A stretch of 64,000 bases of DNA from Mucilaginibacter sp. OK098 (GCF_900142915.1 NZ_FRCM01000004.1:533796-597795), one strand, 5' to 3'; shown: positions 1 through 9,414, counted from the stretch's first letter. The notes: generated from the letters alone by a model not told the origin. Made by a program: numbers and translations.

Positions 1-88
1 ATTAAAGCCCCCTAATCTTTGAGTTTAAAAAGCAAACACGGGCGAAGCTAAAGTCTCCCCTACCGGGGGAGATTTAGAGGGGGCTTTG
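1..88. repeat. Intergenic palindromic repeat, GC-rich hairpin module
   Basis: A stretch bounded by AGCCCCCTA near the left end and TTAGAGGGGGCT near position 87, with an inner hairpin CTCCCC-taccg-GGGGAG. The words GGGCGAAGCTAAAGTCTC and GGGGAGATTTAGAGGGGGC recur at 45480-45530 and, inverted, at 56520-56580, so this is one copy of a dispersed repeat. No protein is encoded. Unlike the other two copies, the TTAAGTTAAG terminal repeats are not visible on its right; the left end lies at the window edge. Confidence 0.7.
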
Positions 89-169
89 ATGATTTCAGAT
101 TTGAGGAAAATCCTGAATACTGATTTTTTAAGTTTTGATTTGATAAATTACTGAATATATAAATTTTAA

Positions 170-2041
170 ATGATGGCCTCATTTTACAAGTTATTATTCC
201 CAATGGTGATATTGGGAAGTATCAATACCTATGCCCAAACAACATTGCAGGTACCTGTAAACTTACAGGCCACCTATACCAAAGGTACCCGCACAACTAA
301 CGGCGCACCAGGTAAAAATTACTGGCAAAACAGCGCGGATTATACCATTTCTATAAACTTTAACCCAATTAACCGGTTGCTTGATGGTACGGTATCTGTT
401 GATTATACCAACAACAGTCCGGATACATTGGATGAGATTAACCTAAAGCTGTATCCTAATCTTTATAAAAAAGGCGCTATCAGGAACATGCCTGTTGCTG
501 CCGTGGACCTTACCGATGGCGTTAAGATAAAAAAGTTAGCAATTGATAAAAATGATCAAGACACATCCCGCTGGACAATTGACGGCACCAATATGACATT
601 GAAGACCACACCCATATTGCCAAAGCAAAAAGTACATTTTGATATTGCATATTCATACACGTTAAATAAAACTTCGCACATCCGTACAGGCCAGGTTGAT
701 TCAGGCGCTTTCTTTATCGCTTATTTTTTTCCGCGGATTGCTGTTTATGATGATATTGATGGCTGGAACCAAAACCATTATCGCGGCAGCGAAGAATTCT
801 ATAATGACTTTTGCCATTTTAACCTGGCTATTACAGTGCCGGGCAATTATAAAGTTTGGAGCACCGGTAACCTTAAAAATGCAGGCGAGGTTTATGCGTC
901 AAAAATAGTTGCGCGGATCCATGATGCTGAACTAAATGATAGTGTAACTGATATTATTACCGAAGCTGAGCTGAAAGAACAAATTACCGCAAACAAAGCC
1001 GCTAATACCTGGAAGTTTGAAGCGGATAGCGTTACAGACGTGGCCTTTGCCATTAGCAACCATTATATATGGAAAGCAAGCAGCTTGGTGGTTGACCCTA
1101 AAACCGGCAGGCGCACCCGGGTTGATGCTGTTTTTAATCCAAATCATAAGGATTATTTTGAGGTGATAAATTATGCCCGCAAAACGGTTGAAGCCATGAG
1201 CTATCAATTCCCAAAATGGCCGTACCCATATGCGCATGAAACCGTTTTTGATGGATTGGACCAGATGGAATACCCAATGATGGTAAATGATAACCCTACC
1301 CCAACGGCCGAAGATGGCATTGAGCTAACCGATCACGAAATTTTTCATACCATGTTCCCCTTTTATATGGGCGTTAATGAAACCAAGTACGGCTGGATGG
1401 ATGAAGGCTGGGCAACCATAGGCGAATGGACCATAAGCCCTATTATCGATCCAAAAGTTACCGACTTGTTTGGCGTTGAAGCCTATGCGCAAAGCGCCGG
1501 GAAAGAGGAAGATCAGTCAATCATTTCACTTACCACCCAGCTTAGCGGTGCAAGCGGCTTTACAGACTCCTATCCAAAGCCGGGTCTTGGCTATCTGTAT
1601 GTTAAAGACATGCTGGGCGATGCATTATTCACGAGGGCCCTGCACAACTACATAACCCAATGGCATGGCAAACACCCAATGCCGTTCGACTTTTTTAATT
1701 GTATGAATGCCGGAGCGGGTAAAAACCTGAACTGGTTTTGGAAAAGCTGGTTTATTGATGGCGGCATCCCTGATTTGGGAATAGGCAAAGTTAGCAACAA
1801 CCAAAAAGAGTATTCAGTGGTCATAAACCGTGTTGGCAGCAAACCCATACCCGTAGACCTAACTATATTTTACACCGATGGCACTACGCAACAGATCCAC
1901 CAAAGCGTAGCCTGCTGGGCAAATGGCGAAAAATCTTATACGGCTAACTTTACTGCAAAAAACAGCGTTACTAAAATAGTGCTGGGCGGTAGTTATGATC
2001 CGGATTCGAATAAAGGGGATAATGTTTGGGTAGCGAAGTAA
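170..2041 (+). CDS. Secreted M1-family zinc metallopeptidase
   Basis: A gluzincin aminopeptidase of the M1 type, expected to remove N-terminal residues from peptides in the periplasm or at the cell surface. The 623-residue protein starts with a Sec signal peptide (hydrophobic stretch, cleavage near YA-Q at about residue 23). The zinc site is HEIFH at residues 389-393, followed after 18 residues by Glu412 in WMDEGWA, which gives the HExxH-x18-E spacing of M1. MEY at about 366-368 sits where M1 enzymes have the substrate-binding GxMEN loop. ATG at 170 or 173 could be the start. A 33-bp perfect palindrome follows the stop and the next gene converges on it. Substrate is unknown. Confidence 0.9.
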   Translation: MMASFYKLLFPMVILGSINTYAQTTLQVPVNLQATYTKGTRTTNGAPGKNYWQNSADYTISINFNPINRLLDGTVSVDYTNNSPDTLDEINLKLYPNLYKKGAIRNMPVAAVDLTDGVKIKKLAIDKNDQDTSRWTIDGTNMTLKTTPILPKQKVHFDIAYSYTLNKTSHIRTGQVDSGAFFIAYFFPRIAVYDDIDGWNQNHYRGSEEFYNDFCHFNLAITVPGNYKVWSTGNLKNAGEVYASKIVARIHDAELNDSVTDIITEAELKEQITANKAANTWKFEADSVTDVAFAISNHYIWKASSLVVDPKTGRRTRVDAVFNPNHKDYFEVINYARKTVEAMSYQFPKWPYPYAHETVFDGLDQMEYPMMVNDNPTPTAEDGIELTDHEIFHTMFPFYMGVNETKYGWMDEGWATIGEWTISPIIDPKVTDLFGVEAYAQSAGKEEDQSIISLTTQLSGASGFTDSYPKPGLGYLYVKDMLGDALFTRALHNYITQWHGKHPMPFDFFNCMNAGAGKNLNWFWKSWFIDGGIPDLGIGKVSNNQKEYSVVINRVGSKPIPVDLTIFYTDGTTQQIHQSVACWANGEKSYTANFTAKNSVTKIVLGGSYDPDSNKGDNVWVAK

Positions 2042-2046
2042 AATTC

Positions 2047-2079
2047 AGCTTTGTCAACTTTTAAAAAGTTGACAAAGCT
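2047..2079. terminator. 33-bp perfect palindrome between convergent genes (copy 1)
   Basis: Arms AGCTTTGTCAACTTTT and AAAAGTTGACAAAGCT form a 16-bp perfect stem between a + strand gene ending at 2041 and a - strand gene ending at 2093. It could act as a two-way terminator hairpin, although no T-run follows on either strand. The same 33 bases occur at 17960-17992, also between convergent genes. Confidence 0.6.
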
Positions 2080-2092
2080 CCTTCTATTCAAT

Positions 2093-2476
2093 TTATTCCC
2101 CTTTCGGATAAGCATAAGAAGTAGATTCTTCCACCACTTTTATCGGGCGGACCTCAATCCTGGCGGTTGTGGTATATTCAAATTCAGGATTGCCTTTTGC
2201 AATGGCAATTGCATCGTCCAGGTTATTTGCAAGGATATGATAATAGCCAACAATTACTTCTTTACCTTCATTAAAAGGCGTTTCCATCCATTGGTTGTTT
2301 GAGCCCGACAGCATCTTCCCTTCCCGGATAAGCGGTTGCGCTCTTTTAAGGTTTCCATTTTTTGTCAGTTTTTCAATATAAACCCTGCAGGCATTAAGAA
2401 AATCCTGGTTCTTTTCGGGCGAAAAAGCAGCCTTGCTATCGCCTCCATTGCGGATTAGCAGCATAAATTCTTTCAT
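2093..2476 (-). CDS. YCII-related (DGPF-type) domain protein
   Basis: A 127-residue protein starting MKEFMLLIR with a body typical of the YCII-related family: small cytosolic ferredoxin-like proteins, often encoded near ECF sigma factors and of mostly unknown function. The stretch EGKEVIVGYYHI followed by an acidic helix and a C-terminal IEVRPI strand matches the YCII fold pattern. It is not next to a sigma factor here. It is followed by a separate membrane protein gene on the same strand, 27 bases upstream. Function cannot be stated beyond the family. Confidence 0.75.
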   Translation of the reverse strand: MKEFMLLIRNGGDSKAAFSPEKNQDFLNACRVYIEKLTKNGNLKRAQPLIREGKMLSGSNNQWMETPFNEGKEVIVGYYHILANNLDDAIAIAKGNPEFEYTTTARIEVRPIKVVEESTSYAYPKGE

Positions 2477-2503
2477 AATTATTGAGTTTTTAATTAATTC
2501 AAA

Positions 2504-3073
2504 TCAAAACCGCATAAATAGCCTGTAAATGTAAGTAAGCTCATAAAGCATAAATAGTATTACCAGCACACTATGAAACTTTTTGTTATTACTGTTTATT
2601 GCAATAATACAAAGTACAATATGACTTAGATTCCTTACCGGGTATTCCCAGTTATAATGCGCCAGGTAATATTCTTTTCCCTTAATAAGGGTATCAACAA
2701 AATCAAGCGCAAAGGATAAAGCCAGGAAACCAAAAAACCATTTCTTCCTTGAGTAAAAATAATCAAAGAAGCCGTTGTATTCTTGAAGATCTTCGGGTAA
2801 CAGGATAGAACATATAAAATAGTAAACGGAGATATAGCAGATCAGGAAAAAATAAATTTCAAAGTTCCAGGAGGTTATCGTCCTTAAATGCGATTCCCAC
2901 CACCAAAAGTGAATAATTAAAAGTAAAACATAAATACACCACATTAAATGCACCCAATACGGCCTGCCCTTTTTAGGGTGTTGTACAAACTTTACTATTC
3001 CTTTTAACAGGTGCGTAATACTTAAGCCTAAAATTATGGCTAAAATGGTTTTAATATGATCAAAAGCATTCAT
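2504..3073 (-). CDS. Hypothetical multipass membrane protein
   Basis: 189 residues with about five to six hydrophobic segments separated by short charged loops, including HFWWWESH and SRKKWF. It has no signal peptide and no recognisable catalytic motif. It lies 27 bases upstream of the YCII-like gene on the same strand, so the two may be co-transcribed. I do not recognise the family; small integral membrane proteins of this length are common next to regulators in this phylum. Confidence 0.6.
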   Translation of the reverse strand: MNAFDHIKTILAIILGLSITHLLKGIVKFVQHPKKGRPYWVHLMWCIYVLLLIIHFWWWESHLRTITSWNFEIYFFLICYISVYYFICSILLPEDLQEYNGFFDYFYSRKKWFFGFLALSFALDFVDTLIKGKEYYLAHYNWEYPVRNLSHIVLCIIAINSNNKKFHSVLVILFMLYELTYIYRLFMRF

Positions 3074-3264
3074 TACGGTTTTTTAATATTAAACGGACAT
3101 TACATATGTCTGCCCGAATAAATGTATTAATAATACTCATTTAAAACAAAGCACAGTAAATTGCCCCAATAAATAGCTGGTTATACAATTAATTACTTCT
3201 CGCCTCAAATTTTACCCTCCAATTACCTTTCCTTTTATAAATTGCAGGCTTTTAATTAATTACT

Positions 3265-4542
3265 ATGCACAGAGGTGGTTTTTTTAAGATATTTTTAATT
3301 ATTGCTGCTATCAGTTTATTATTAGACTGGTACGTTTTTAACGGACTAAAAACTTTTACGGCTGATTGGCAATCAGAACGTTTACGCCAGCTTGTTAAAT
3401 GGGGTTACCTGGTAATTTCAGTTGGGGTAACTGTTTTGTTTATTGGCGGCTTTGGCAGTTTCAGCACGGCAAAAGGCATGACGCCCTTTCACGAGTGGAT
3501 GCTGAGCCTGTTCCTCACTTTTTTTATTACCAAAATATTTTTTGTGCTGATTTTGTTTTTGGGTGATATTGGTCGTTTCTTTTACGGGATAGTAAGCAAC
3601 GTAACCAAACCTGATGGTAAAGTTATTGAACCATATTTCCCGGCAAGGCGTAAATTTATAAGCGAGGCTGCCATACTGATTGCCGCCTTTCCGTTTACCG
3701 GGTTTATGTATGCCATGTTTAAGGGTAAATATGATTACAAGGTGCACCGCACAACGTTGTATTTCGATGACCTGCCTGATGCATTTGACGGCTTTACCAT
3801 TACCCAGCTATCTGATATTCATTCCGGCAGTTTTGACAATACCGATGCTATGCAGCGCGGCATTGACCTTGCAAAAGCGCAAAAAAGCGACCTATTTGTT
3901 TTTACAGGCGACCTTGTGAACAACGCAGCCTGGGAGATAGAACCTTACATTCCAAATTTCGGCCAGCTTAAAGCGCCGTACGGGCAGTTCTCTATATTGG
4001 GCAACCATGATTATGGCGATTATATTGAGTGGGCCAGCGAGGCCGAAAAGGCGGCGAACCTGGATAAGCTTAAAGAGCACCACAAAGCATTAGGCTATCG
4101 TTTAATGCTGAATGAAAATATCGACATTGAAAAAAATGGTCAAAAGATCTCACTTATAGGCGTTGAAAACTGGGGAAAGGGCTTCATCCAATTAGGCGAC
4201 CTGGATAAAGCATTAAAAGGCGTTGATAAAGACGCCTTCAAGATCCTGCTCTCGCACGACCCTACCCACTGGGAGGAAAAGGTGCGCTATAATCCAACAA
4301 CTATTCATTTAACGCTGGCAGGCCATACCCATGGTGCACAGTTCGGGGTTGAGGTTGCCGGTTTCAGGTGGAGCCCGGTACAATACCGCTATCTTGACTG
4401 GGCAGGTTTAGTAAATGAAAAGAACCGTTACCTGTACGTTAACCGTGGCTTCGGCTTTTTAGCGTTCTCGGGGCGCTTAGGCATCTGGCCTGAGGTTACT
4501 GTTATAACGTTGAAGAAGAAGAGATCAGAGGCTAATGTCTGA
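3265..4542 (+). CDS. Membrane-anchored calcineurin-like metallophosphoesterase
   Basis: A phosphodiesterase of the YkuE/LpxG-like group: an N-terminal membrane part of about 160 residues with four hydrophobic helices, then a two-metal phosphoesterase domain. The metal-binding motifs appear in family order: D184-I-H186, GDLVN near 217, GNHD near 246 and GHTHG near 353. Relatives cleave phosphoanhydride or phosphodiester bonds in lipid or nucleotide substrates; the substrate here is not shown by sequence. The gene stands alone with about 190 bases upstream and 220 downstream. Confidence 0.88.
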   Translation: MHRGGFFKIFLIIAAISLLLDWYVFNGLKTFTADWQSERLRQLVKWGYLVISVGVTVLFIGGFGSFSTAKGMTPFHEWMLSLFLTFFITKIFFVLILFLGDIGRFFYGIVSNVTKPDGKVIEPYFPARRKFISEAAILIAAFPFTGFMYAMFKGKYDYKVHRTTLYFDDLPDAFDGFTITQLSDIHSGSFDNTDAMQRGIDLAKAQKSDLFVFTGDLVNNAAWEIEPYIPNFGQLKAPYGQFSILGNHDYGDYIEWASEAEKAANLDKLKEHHKALGYRLMLNENIDIEKNGQKISLIGVENWGKGFIQLGDLDKALKGVDKDAFKILLSHDPTHWEEKVRYNPTTIHLTLAGHTHGAQFGVEVAGFRWSPVQYRYLDWAGLVNEKNRYLYVNRGFGFLAFSGRLGIWPEVTVITLKKKRSEANV

Positions 4543-4723
4543 ACCCTGATTCGCTTGACTAGGAGATTTCTTGATTTACCAGAGGCAATTGGATCATGTA
4601 ATCCTAAAATCCTTCAATCATGGTTCAAAACAGGAAGGTGCAAATTATTTCGCCACATTCACTCAAATAGACGTTTAAACACACAAAACGTACTTTTGTT
4701 GAATTAAATTCATTTTTTAAAAT

Positions 4724-4751
4724 ACTATTTTGAATATAGTTCTAAAATAGT
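4724..4751. promoter_or_regulatory. Inverted repeat upstream of the Lrp-type regulator
   Basis: ACTATTTT (4724-4731) and AAAATAGT (4744-4751) are perfect 8-bp arms around a 12-base spacer, ending 13 bases before the regulator's ATG. The placement fits autoregulation by the Lrp/AsnC protein encoded at 4765, but the binding is inferred. Confidence 0.45.
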
Positions 4752-4764
4752 GTAATATTACAGT

Positions 4765-5247
4765 ATGATTAACGAAACAGAGATCATACTGGATAAAACA
4801 GACCTGCACATTTTACGCTTAATGCAGGAGAATGCCCGCATCAGCAATGCCGATCTGGCACGCGAGCTGGGCATGGCGCCATCAGGTATCCTGGAGCGTG
4901 TAAAAAAACTGGAGCAAAAAAATGTGATCAGGCAATATACCGCGCGTATTAGCCCCGATGCGTTGCAGCAAAAAATGCTTGCCTTTATTTTTATGAAAGC
5001 TGCCGATGGGCCCGGCTGCAACGATACAGCTAAACAACTGGCCACTATTCCCGAAGTACAGGAAGTGCACCATGTTGCCGGTGATGATTGTTACCTGGTA
5101 AAAGTTCGCACTTACGATTCGGCCTCGCTAATGCATTTGATGCGGAACGAATTCAGCAAGATCCCCAACCTTTTAAGCACCCGCACCACCATAGTGCTCG
5201 AAACGGTTAAAGAACAACAACAATTGGTTATACCCGAAAAATTATAA
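4765..5247 (+). CDS. Lrp/AsnC family transcriptional regulator
   Basis: 160 residues with the Lrp layout: an N-terminal winged helix-turn-helix (residues about 8-60, with NARISNADLARELGM followed by SGILERVKKLE) and a C-terminal RAM/ligand-binding domain (from about 65, with VAGDDCYLVKV). These regulators sense amino acids and often control exporters. The EamA transporter gene begins 4 bases after this stop, so the pair is almost certainly one operon. A palindrome just upstream is a candidate self-operator. Confidence 0.92.
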   Translation: MINETEIILDKTDLHILRLMQENARISNADLARELGMAPSGILERVKKLEQKNVIRQYTARISPDALQQKMLAFIFMKAADGPGCNDTAKQLATIPEVQEVHHVAGDDCYLVKVRTYDSASLMHLMRNEFSKIPNLLSTRTTIVLETVKEQQQLVIPEKL

Positions 5248-5251
5248 GCTC

Positions 5252-6202
5252 ATGCCTTCAACACAAAAATCAGCATCACCCCTATTAGTTATCATTGCTT
5301 TTGCAACAGTTTACATTGTTTGGGGGTCGACCTATTTTTTTATCCGCCTGGCTGAACAAGGTGGGATGCCTCCATTTTTACTGGGAGCAATCCGCTTTAC
5401 CATAGCCGGATTGTTAATGATGGGCTGGTGTGTAATTAAGGGTGAAAAGATTTTTGTGAAGAGAGATATTATCAATGCGGCAATAACCGGGGTACTTTTG
5501 CTGTTTGTGGCAAACGGCATTGTAATATGGGCCGAGCAAACTTTACCAAGCGCAATGGTGGCCATCCTGGTATCATCAGCACCCATATGGTTTGTGCTGC
5601 TTGATAAGCCAAACTGGGGCATCAACCTAAAAAATAAGGCAACCATAGTTGGGTTAATAATTGGTTTTGCCGGGGTAATCATATTATTCAGCGAGCAGAT
5701 CGGGAAAATATTTGACGGTGGCGGCGCATCAAAATTACCATGGATGCTGTTATTGCTTTTAGGTACTATTTCATGGGCTGGTGGTTCTCTTTTTTCAAAA
5801 CACAGGCCTACATCTGGCTCTGCAACCGTAAGTACGGCATGGCAAATGCTAAGCGCGGGGTTTGTGTATATCCCGGTTAGCTTTATCCATAATGAGTATG
5901 CGGGTTTAAACTTTCACAGCATCCAAATTACAAGCTGGTTGGCTGTGCTTTACCTGGTAATTTTTGGTTCAATTGCTGCATTCAGTGCTTATGTATGGCT
6001 ATTGCAGGTTCGCCCGGCAACACAGGTAAGCACTTATGCCTATGTGAACCCGGTTATAGCAGTAATATTGGGCGTTGTGTTTGCCGGCGAAAATATTTCG
6101 TTTACCCAATTGGCAGGGCTGTTTGTGATATTAGGTAGTGTGCTACTGATTAATTTGGCTAAGTACAGGAAGGAAAAACTGGAATTGAGTTTAGTTGAGT
6201 GA
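5252..6202 (+). CDS. EamA/DMT-family transporter, probable amino acid or metabolite exporter
   Basis: 316 residues with ten predicted hydrophobic helices arranged as two EamA repeats. The N-terminal VYIVWGSTYFFIRLA is typical of RhaT/YedA-like drug/metabolite transporters. It sits 4 bases behind an Lrp-type regulator, an arrangement known for amino acid exporters, so export of an amino acid sensed by the regulator is a reasonable inference. The substrate is not visible in the sequence. Confidence 0.9.
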   Translation: MPSTQKSASPLLVIIAFATVYIVWGSTYFFIRLAEQGGMPPFLLGAIRFTIAGLLMMGWCVIKGEKIFVKRDIINAAITGVLLLFVANGIVIWAEQTLPSAMVAILVSSAPIWFVLLDKPNWGINLKNKATIVGLIIGFAGVIILFSEQIGKIFDGGGASKLPWMLLLLLGTISWAGGSLFSKHRPTSGSATVSTAWQMLSAGFVYIPVSFIHNEYAGLNFHSIQITSWLAVLYLVIFGSIAAFSAYVWLLQVRPATQVSTYAYVNPVIAVILGVVFAGENISFTQLAGLFVILGSVLLINLAKYRKEKLELSLVE

Positions 6203-6215
6203 GTTTCTCACATCC

Positions 6216-6308
6216 GTCATGCCGAATTTATTTCGGCACCCCACAGAACAGGGTCGCTTATATGGTGTATACTTAGCGTGTGAGGTGCTGAAATAAATTC
6301 AGCATGAC
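6216..6308. repeat. Inverted repeat with 25-bp arms, possible two-way terminator
   Basis: Left arm 6216-6240 begins GTCATGCCGAATTTATTTC; right arm 6284-6308 is its reverse complement with two differences. The 43-base centre holds no gene. It lies between convergent genes (EamA stop 6202, ABC ATPase stop 6364). A related word, GTGTCATGCT, appears in the hairpins near 58230 and 60478. Confidence 0.7.
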
Positions 6309-6363
6309 ATAATCGTTGCCAATTTCAACAACTTTTCGAACCCTTACAACCTCTACAACCTAA

Positions 6364-7407
6364 TCACAACTCCTTCGGCAATGACCTTGCGGGGGTCTCC
6401 CATTTACCAAATTCAAAATAATCTTCAATGCTGATGCTGATTTTGCTGCCTATATCGTATTTACCCTTAGTATAGTTGTTTGCCCTTAAAATAACACCAT
6501 CGCGTGCGATGATCAGCTCTTCAAAAAAACCTTTGAACAGGATCTGTTTAACTGTCCATTTATTGCCGAAACCCTTGCCAATTTTAACATGCTCAGAGTA
6601 AACCACTACTGTGCCACGTTTGCTTTTAATGCTGCAGCTTTTAGCCTCTGCTGATGTAAGCTGACAACTGCTGGCCAATATTTGTGCGGTATATAAAAGT
6701 TTGGGCGAATTATATAGCTCCTCCGGGCTTCCGTTTTCAACAATTTCGCCTTCTTTTAGTACGATCAATTCATCGGCCATTGATAAGATCTCGGCTGGGT
6801 CATGCGAAACCAAAACAATCGTTACTCCCCACTCCTTCACAATAAAGCGGATGTCGTGCTGTAAGCCTTCACGATAAGTAGCGTCCACCTGGTTAAAGGG
6901 TTCATCCAGCAAAATAACCTCGGGTTTGCTTATCAGCGCCTTTGCAATGGTTACCCGTTGCTTTTCACCCCCGCTTAATTTTCCAAATGGCTGGTCTTTA
7001 AGCGGCAATATATCCAGCATATTTAATGAATCGGTTATTTTTTTCTCTTCCGTATCCAGGCCGAGCTCGCCAATTCTTAACCCCGATCTTACGCTCTCCC
7101 ATACCGTTGCATCAAGATCCATATCGGCATTGTTTTGGGTTACCAGGCGCATCGCCTCGTGGGCAGGCTGCAGCTTTTCCTCGCGCTTTAAAATGCGTTC
7201 CTCCTTAAAAAAAACCTCGCCGCTATCGGGCTGCAATAATCCAAACAGCAAATTCAACAAGGTGGTTTTGCCGCTGCCGCTTTCACCAACAATTGCAGTT
7301 ACTTTCCCTTTCGGAATAAATATGGTTACATTATTAACTCCCGAAGATTTATCGCCAAAATAATTTTTGGTAACCGATATGGTTTCCAGGATCATGTCAT
7401 CTTGCAT
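6364..7407 (-). CDS. ABC transporter ATP-binding protein without a neighbouring permease
   Basis: A 347-residue ABC ATPase: Walker A GESGSGKTT at 41-49, signature LSGGEKQR at 144-151, Walker B VILLDEP at 164-170 and H-loop His202. About 110 residues follow the nucleotide-binding domain and resemble a TOBE-like strand-rich accessory domain, as in importer ATPases of the PotA/ModC type. No permease or binding protein is adjacent, which is odd for an importer. Start could be 7407 or the in-frame ATG at 7395. Substrate unknown. Confidence 0.88.
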   Translation of the reverse strand: MQDDMILETISVTKNYFGDKSSGVNNVTIFIPKGKVTAIVGESGSGKTTLLNLLFGLLQPDSGEVFFKEERILKREEKLQPAHEAMRLVTQNNADMDLDATVWESVRSGLRIGELGLDTEEKKITDSLNMLDILPLKDQPFGKLSGGEKQRVTIAKALISKPEVILLDEPFNQVDATYREGLQHDIRFIVKEWGVTIVLVSHDPAEILSMADELIVLKEGEIVENGSPEELYNSPKLLYTAQILASSCQLTSAEAKSCSIKSKRGTVVVYSEHVKIGKGFGNKWTVKQILFKGFFEELIIARDGVILRANNYTKGKYDIGSKISISIEDYFEFGKWETPARSLPKEL

Positions 7408-7766
7408 AATGAGCTCAGGTTATCTCTTTTTAATAATTAAATAGACGGCTATAAAAGCAACAAGAGCGTTTCTTTTTAGCAGGTAAATATCCCCAAACCT
7501 AAACTATAAAAGTTTATCATAAAAATGAAATATGCTTTTTGTAAGAAACAAGAGGTCAGGAATCAAGAGACAAGAATTAAAAGATAAAAGAATGCATCAA
7601 ACTCCCATCCATAAATACCAATAGGTAATGCCCTGCGAAACCAATTTTATGTATTTTTCTCCCGATTCCTGATTCTTGACTTCTTGTCTCTTGATTCTTT
7701 CCCCGGGGCTCTTATTTCTTGTTTTTTGTCTATATTTAACACCGGAAATTAAAATTAAATCCCCTT
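7408..7766. repeat. 359-base intergenic region with long imperfect inverted repeat
   Basis: No coding region is visible. Arms GGAATCAAGAGACAAGAA (7559-7576) and TTCTTGTCTCTTGATTCT (7681-7698) pair at 17 of 18 positions across about 105 bases. Inside and beside the arms the words CAAGA, TTGATTCT and TTCTTG recur in shuffled form. The low-complexity wording resembles that at 15590-15830 and 34660-34870. Confidence 0.65.
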
Positions 7767-8183
7767 ATGGAACATCACAAAACATGGCATCAAATACATC
7801 AGGCCTCATTAGGATTTGGCCAGCGCCTGGCCGATAAAGTAGCAAACGGAATGGGCTCGTGGCGCTTTATCATTATTCAAACTCTTATAGTTTTGGTGTG
7901 GATGGCGCTTAATGTGATAGGATTTGCATATCATTGGGACGTTTATCCATTTATTTTGCTAAACCTTCTTTTCTCAACCCAGGCAGCTTATGCGGCGCCG
8001 ATTATCATGATGGCCCAAAACCGCCAAAGTGAGCGTGACCGCGCCCAGGCCGATGCAGATTACAAAACAAATTGTGAAGCCAAGGATGAAATAGAAGAAT
8101 TGCTGCAAAAACTAAATTCCATTGAAATAGATAAGCTGGATAAGATCCTTGCACTGTTGGAGAAAATGGATAAAAAGGGTTAA
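7767..8183 (+). CDS. DUF1003 domain membrane protein
   Basis: 138 residues. The central part has the DUF1003 pattern: a conserved GSWRFIIIQTLIVLVWMALN helix, a WDVYPFILLNLLFS helix and the motif APIIMMAQNRQ. Two transmembrane segments are followed by a charged coiled-coil tail of about 45 residues with alternating Glu and Lys. The family is widespread, inner-membrane and of unknown function. The gene is monocistronic. Confidence 0.9.
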   Translation: MEHHKTWHQIHQASLGFGQRLADKVANGMGSWRFIIIQTLIVLVWMALNVIGFAYHWDVYPFILLNLLFSTQAAYAAPIIMMAQNRQSERDRAQADADYKTNCEAKDEIEELLQKLNSIEIDKLDKILALLEKMDKKG

Positions 8184-8264
8184 AACAGCCCCTTTTACGT
8201 CATATATCGGCATTTATATATTCATCAGCTTACAAATATTTCCTTTTTGCTACCTTTGCATCCC

Positions 8265-9242
8265 ATGACTAATATTCAACAAGCCATAGTAAACGAAGCT
8301 GAAGAAGAGATAAATCCCAAAACGCCTAAACAACGGTTTTGGAATGTAGTTAAAACTATTTTAAAGATAGCTGTAACGGTAGCATTACTGGTTTGGGTTT
8401 TCAGTAAGGTTGATATTAATAAAGTTAAACTAAGGCTTCTTGAAGCAAATTATTGGTGGATGCTGGCTGCCTTTTTATGTCTTGCTTCGTCAATGATAGT
8501 TTCGGCATGGAGGCTGCTTAGTTTTTTTAAATCAATTGGCTTAAAGTTAAATCCGAAGTATAATTTAAGATTATACTTTTTGGGTCTTTTTTATAATTTC
8601 CTCCTTCCCGGTGGAATCGGTGGCGATGGTTATAAAATGTACCTCATCAATAAAACCTATAAAACCCCGGTTAAAAAACTTTTTTGGGCTGTAATGTTCG
8701 ACAGGTTGAGTGGTTTGTGGGCAATTGGTTTAATAACCGTTGCTTTAATATTTTTAATTCCGCAGATAGATATTCATATTGGCATCCCGCTGGGCATATT
8801 TGCAGCCGGTTCCATAATTTATTACTTTGTGGCTTACAAATTTTTCAGAGACTATACACATAAATTTTTTGAAGCACATGCTAAAGCCCTGTTATTGCAA
8901 AGCTTACAACTGCTTACTATAATCTGTGTAATTTTAGGCCAGCCCGAATTTCATGAGGCAGGTTTTCACGGTAAATTCTCCCCTTATTTATTATCTTTTT
9001 TAATTTCGGCACTGGCATCAATTATCCCAATTACTGCCGGTGGCGCAGGCGCACGGGAAGCTATATTCACAAAGCTATCAAACGTGTTCCCGATGATCCC
9101 TGATCTTGCCATTTTCCTGGCTACTTCATTTTATTTGCTATCGCTTGTTGTGGCATTGTTTGGCGTTTATTATGTTATCCGCCCAAGCCGCTTACAGGAA
9201 GGATTACCGGCAGAAAAAATGGATGAAAACGATATTGTTTAA
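8265..9242 (+). CDS. Flippase-like/LPG synthase transmembrane-region family protein
   Basis: 325 residues from ATG 8265, with about eight membrane helices. The motif FLPGGIGGDGYKMYLI and the later TAGGAGAREAIF are hallmarks of the AglD/MprF-like flippase-like family (UPF0104), implicated in moving lipids or lipid-linked groups across the inner membrane. An in-frame TTG at 8247 would extend the reading frame, but TACCTTTG at 8251-8258 looks like the -7 promoter box, so 8265 is the better start, leaving a very short leader. No catalytic MprF C-terminal domain is present. Confidence 0.85.
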   Translation: MTNIQQAIVNEAEEEINPKTPKQRFWNVVKTILKIAVTVALLVWVFSKVDINKVKLRLLEANYWWMLAAFLCLASSMIVSAWRLLSFFKSIGLKLNPKYNLRLYFLGLFYNFLLPGGIGGDGYKMYLINKTYKTPVKKLFWAVMFDRLSGLWAIGLITVALIFLIPQIDIHIGIPLGIFAAGSIIYYFVAYKFFRDYTHKFFEAHAKALLLQSLQLLTIICVILGQPEFHEAGFHGKFSPYLLSFLISALASIIPITAGGAGAREAIFTKLSNVFPMIPDLAIFLATSFYLLSLVVALFGVYYVIRPSRLQEGLPAEKMDENDIV

Positions 9243-9361
9243 ATTACACTAAGCAAAATTTAATTTGCAGTTTTATTGTTGTTAAAATAAATTCAACCTA
9301 TCAGCAGCATAAATACTTCTTAATAATTTTGTAAATTTCCTGTTTATAAGTATCACATCTG

Positions 9362-9391
9362 TTTGCCCGTTAAACTAATTTCTTAATTTTG
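9362..9391 (+). promoter_or_regulatory. Bacteroidota-type promoter of the aromatic amino acid hydroxylase gene
   Basis: TTTG (9362-9365), 18 bases, then TAATTTTG (9384-9391): a good match to the -33/-7 consensus of the Bacteroidota primary sigma factor. It places the transcription start just before ATG 9415 and argues against the GTG at 9391 as start codon. Confidence 0.65.
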
Positions 9392-9414
9392 TGCTTTCCA
9401 ACAAACCAAAATTA

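Noticed and set aside
2051..2302. Open reading frames antisense to the YCII-like gene
   Set aside because: They are shadows of the real - strand gene, with no start signal and no homology.
8247..8264. TTG start giving six more residues for the flippase-like protein
   Set aside because: TACCTTTG at 8251-8258 looks like the -7 promoter box; ATG 8265 fits better.
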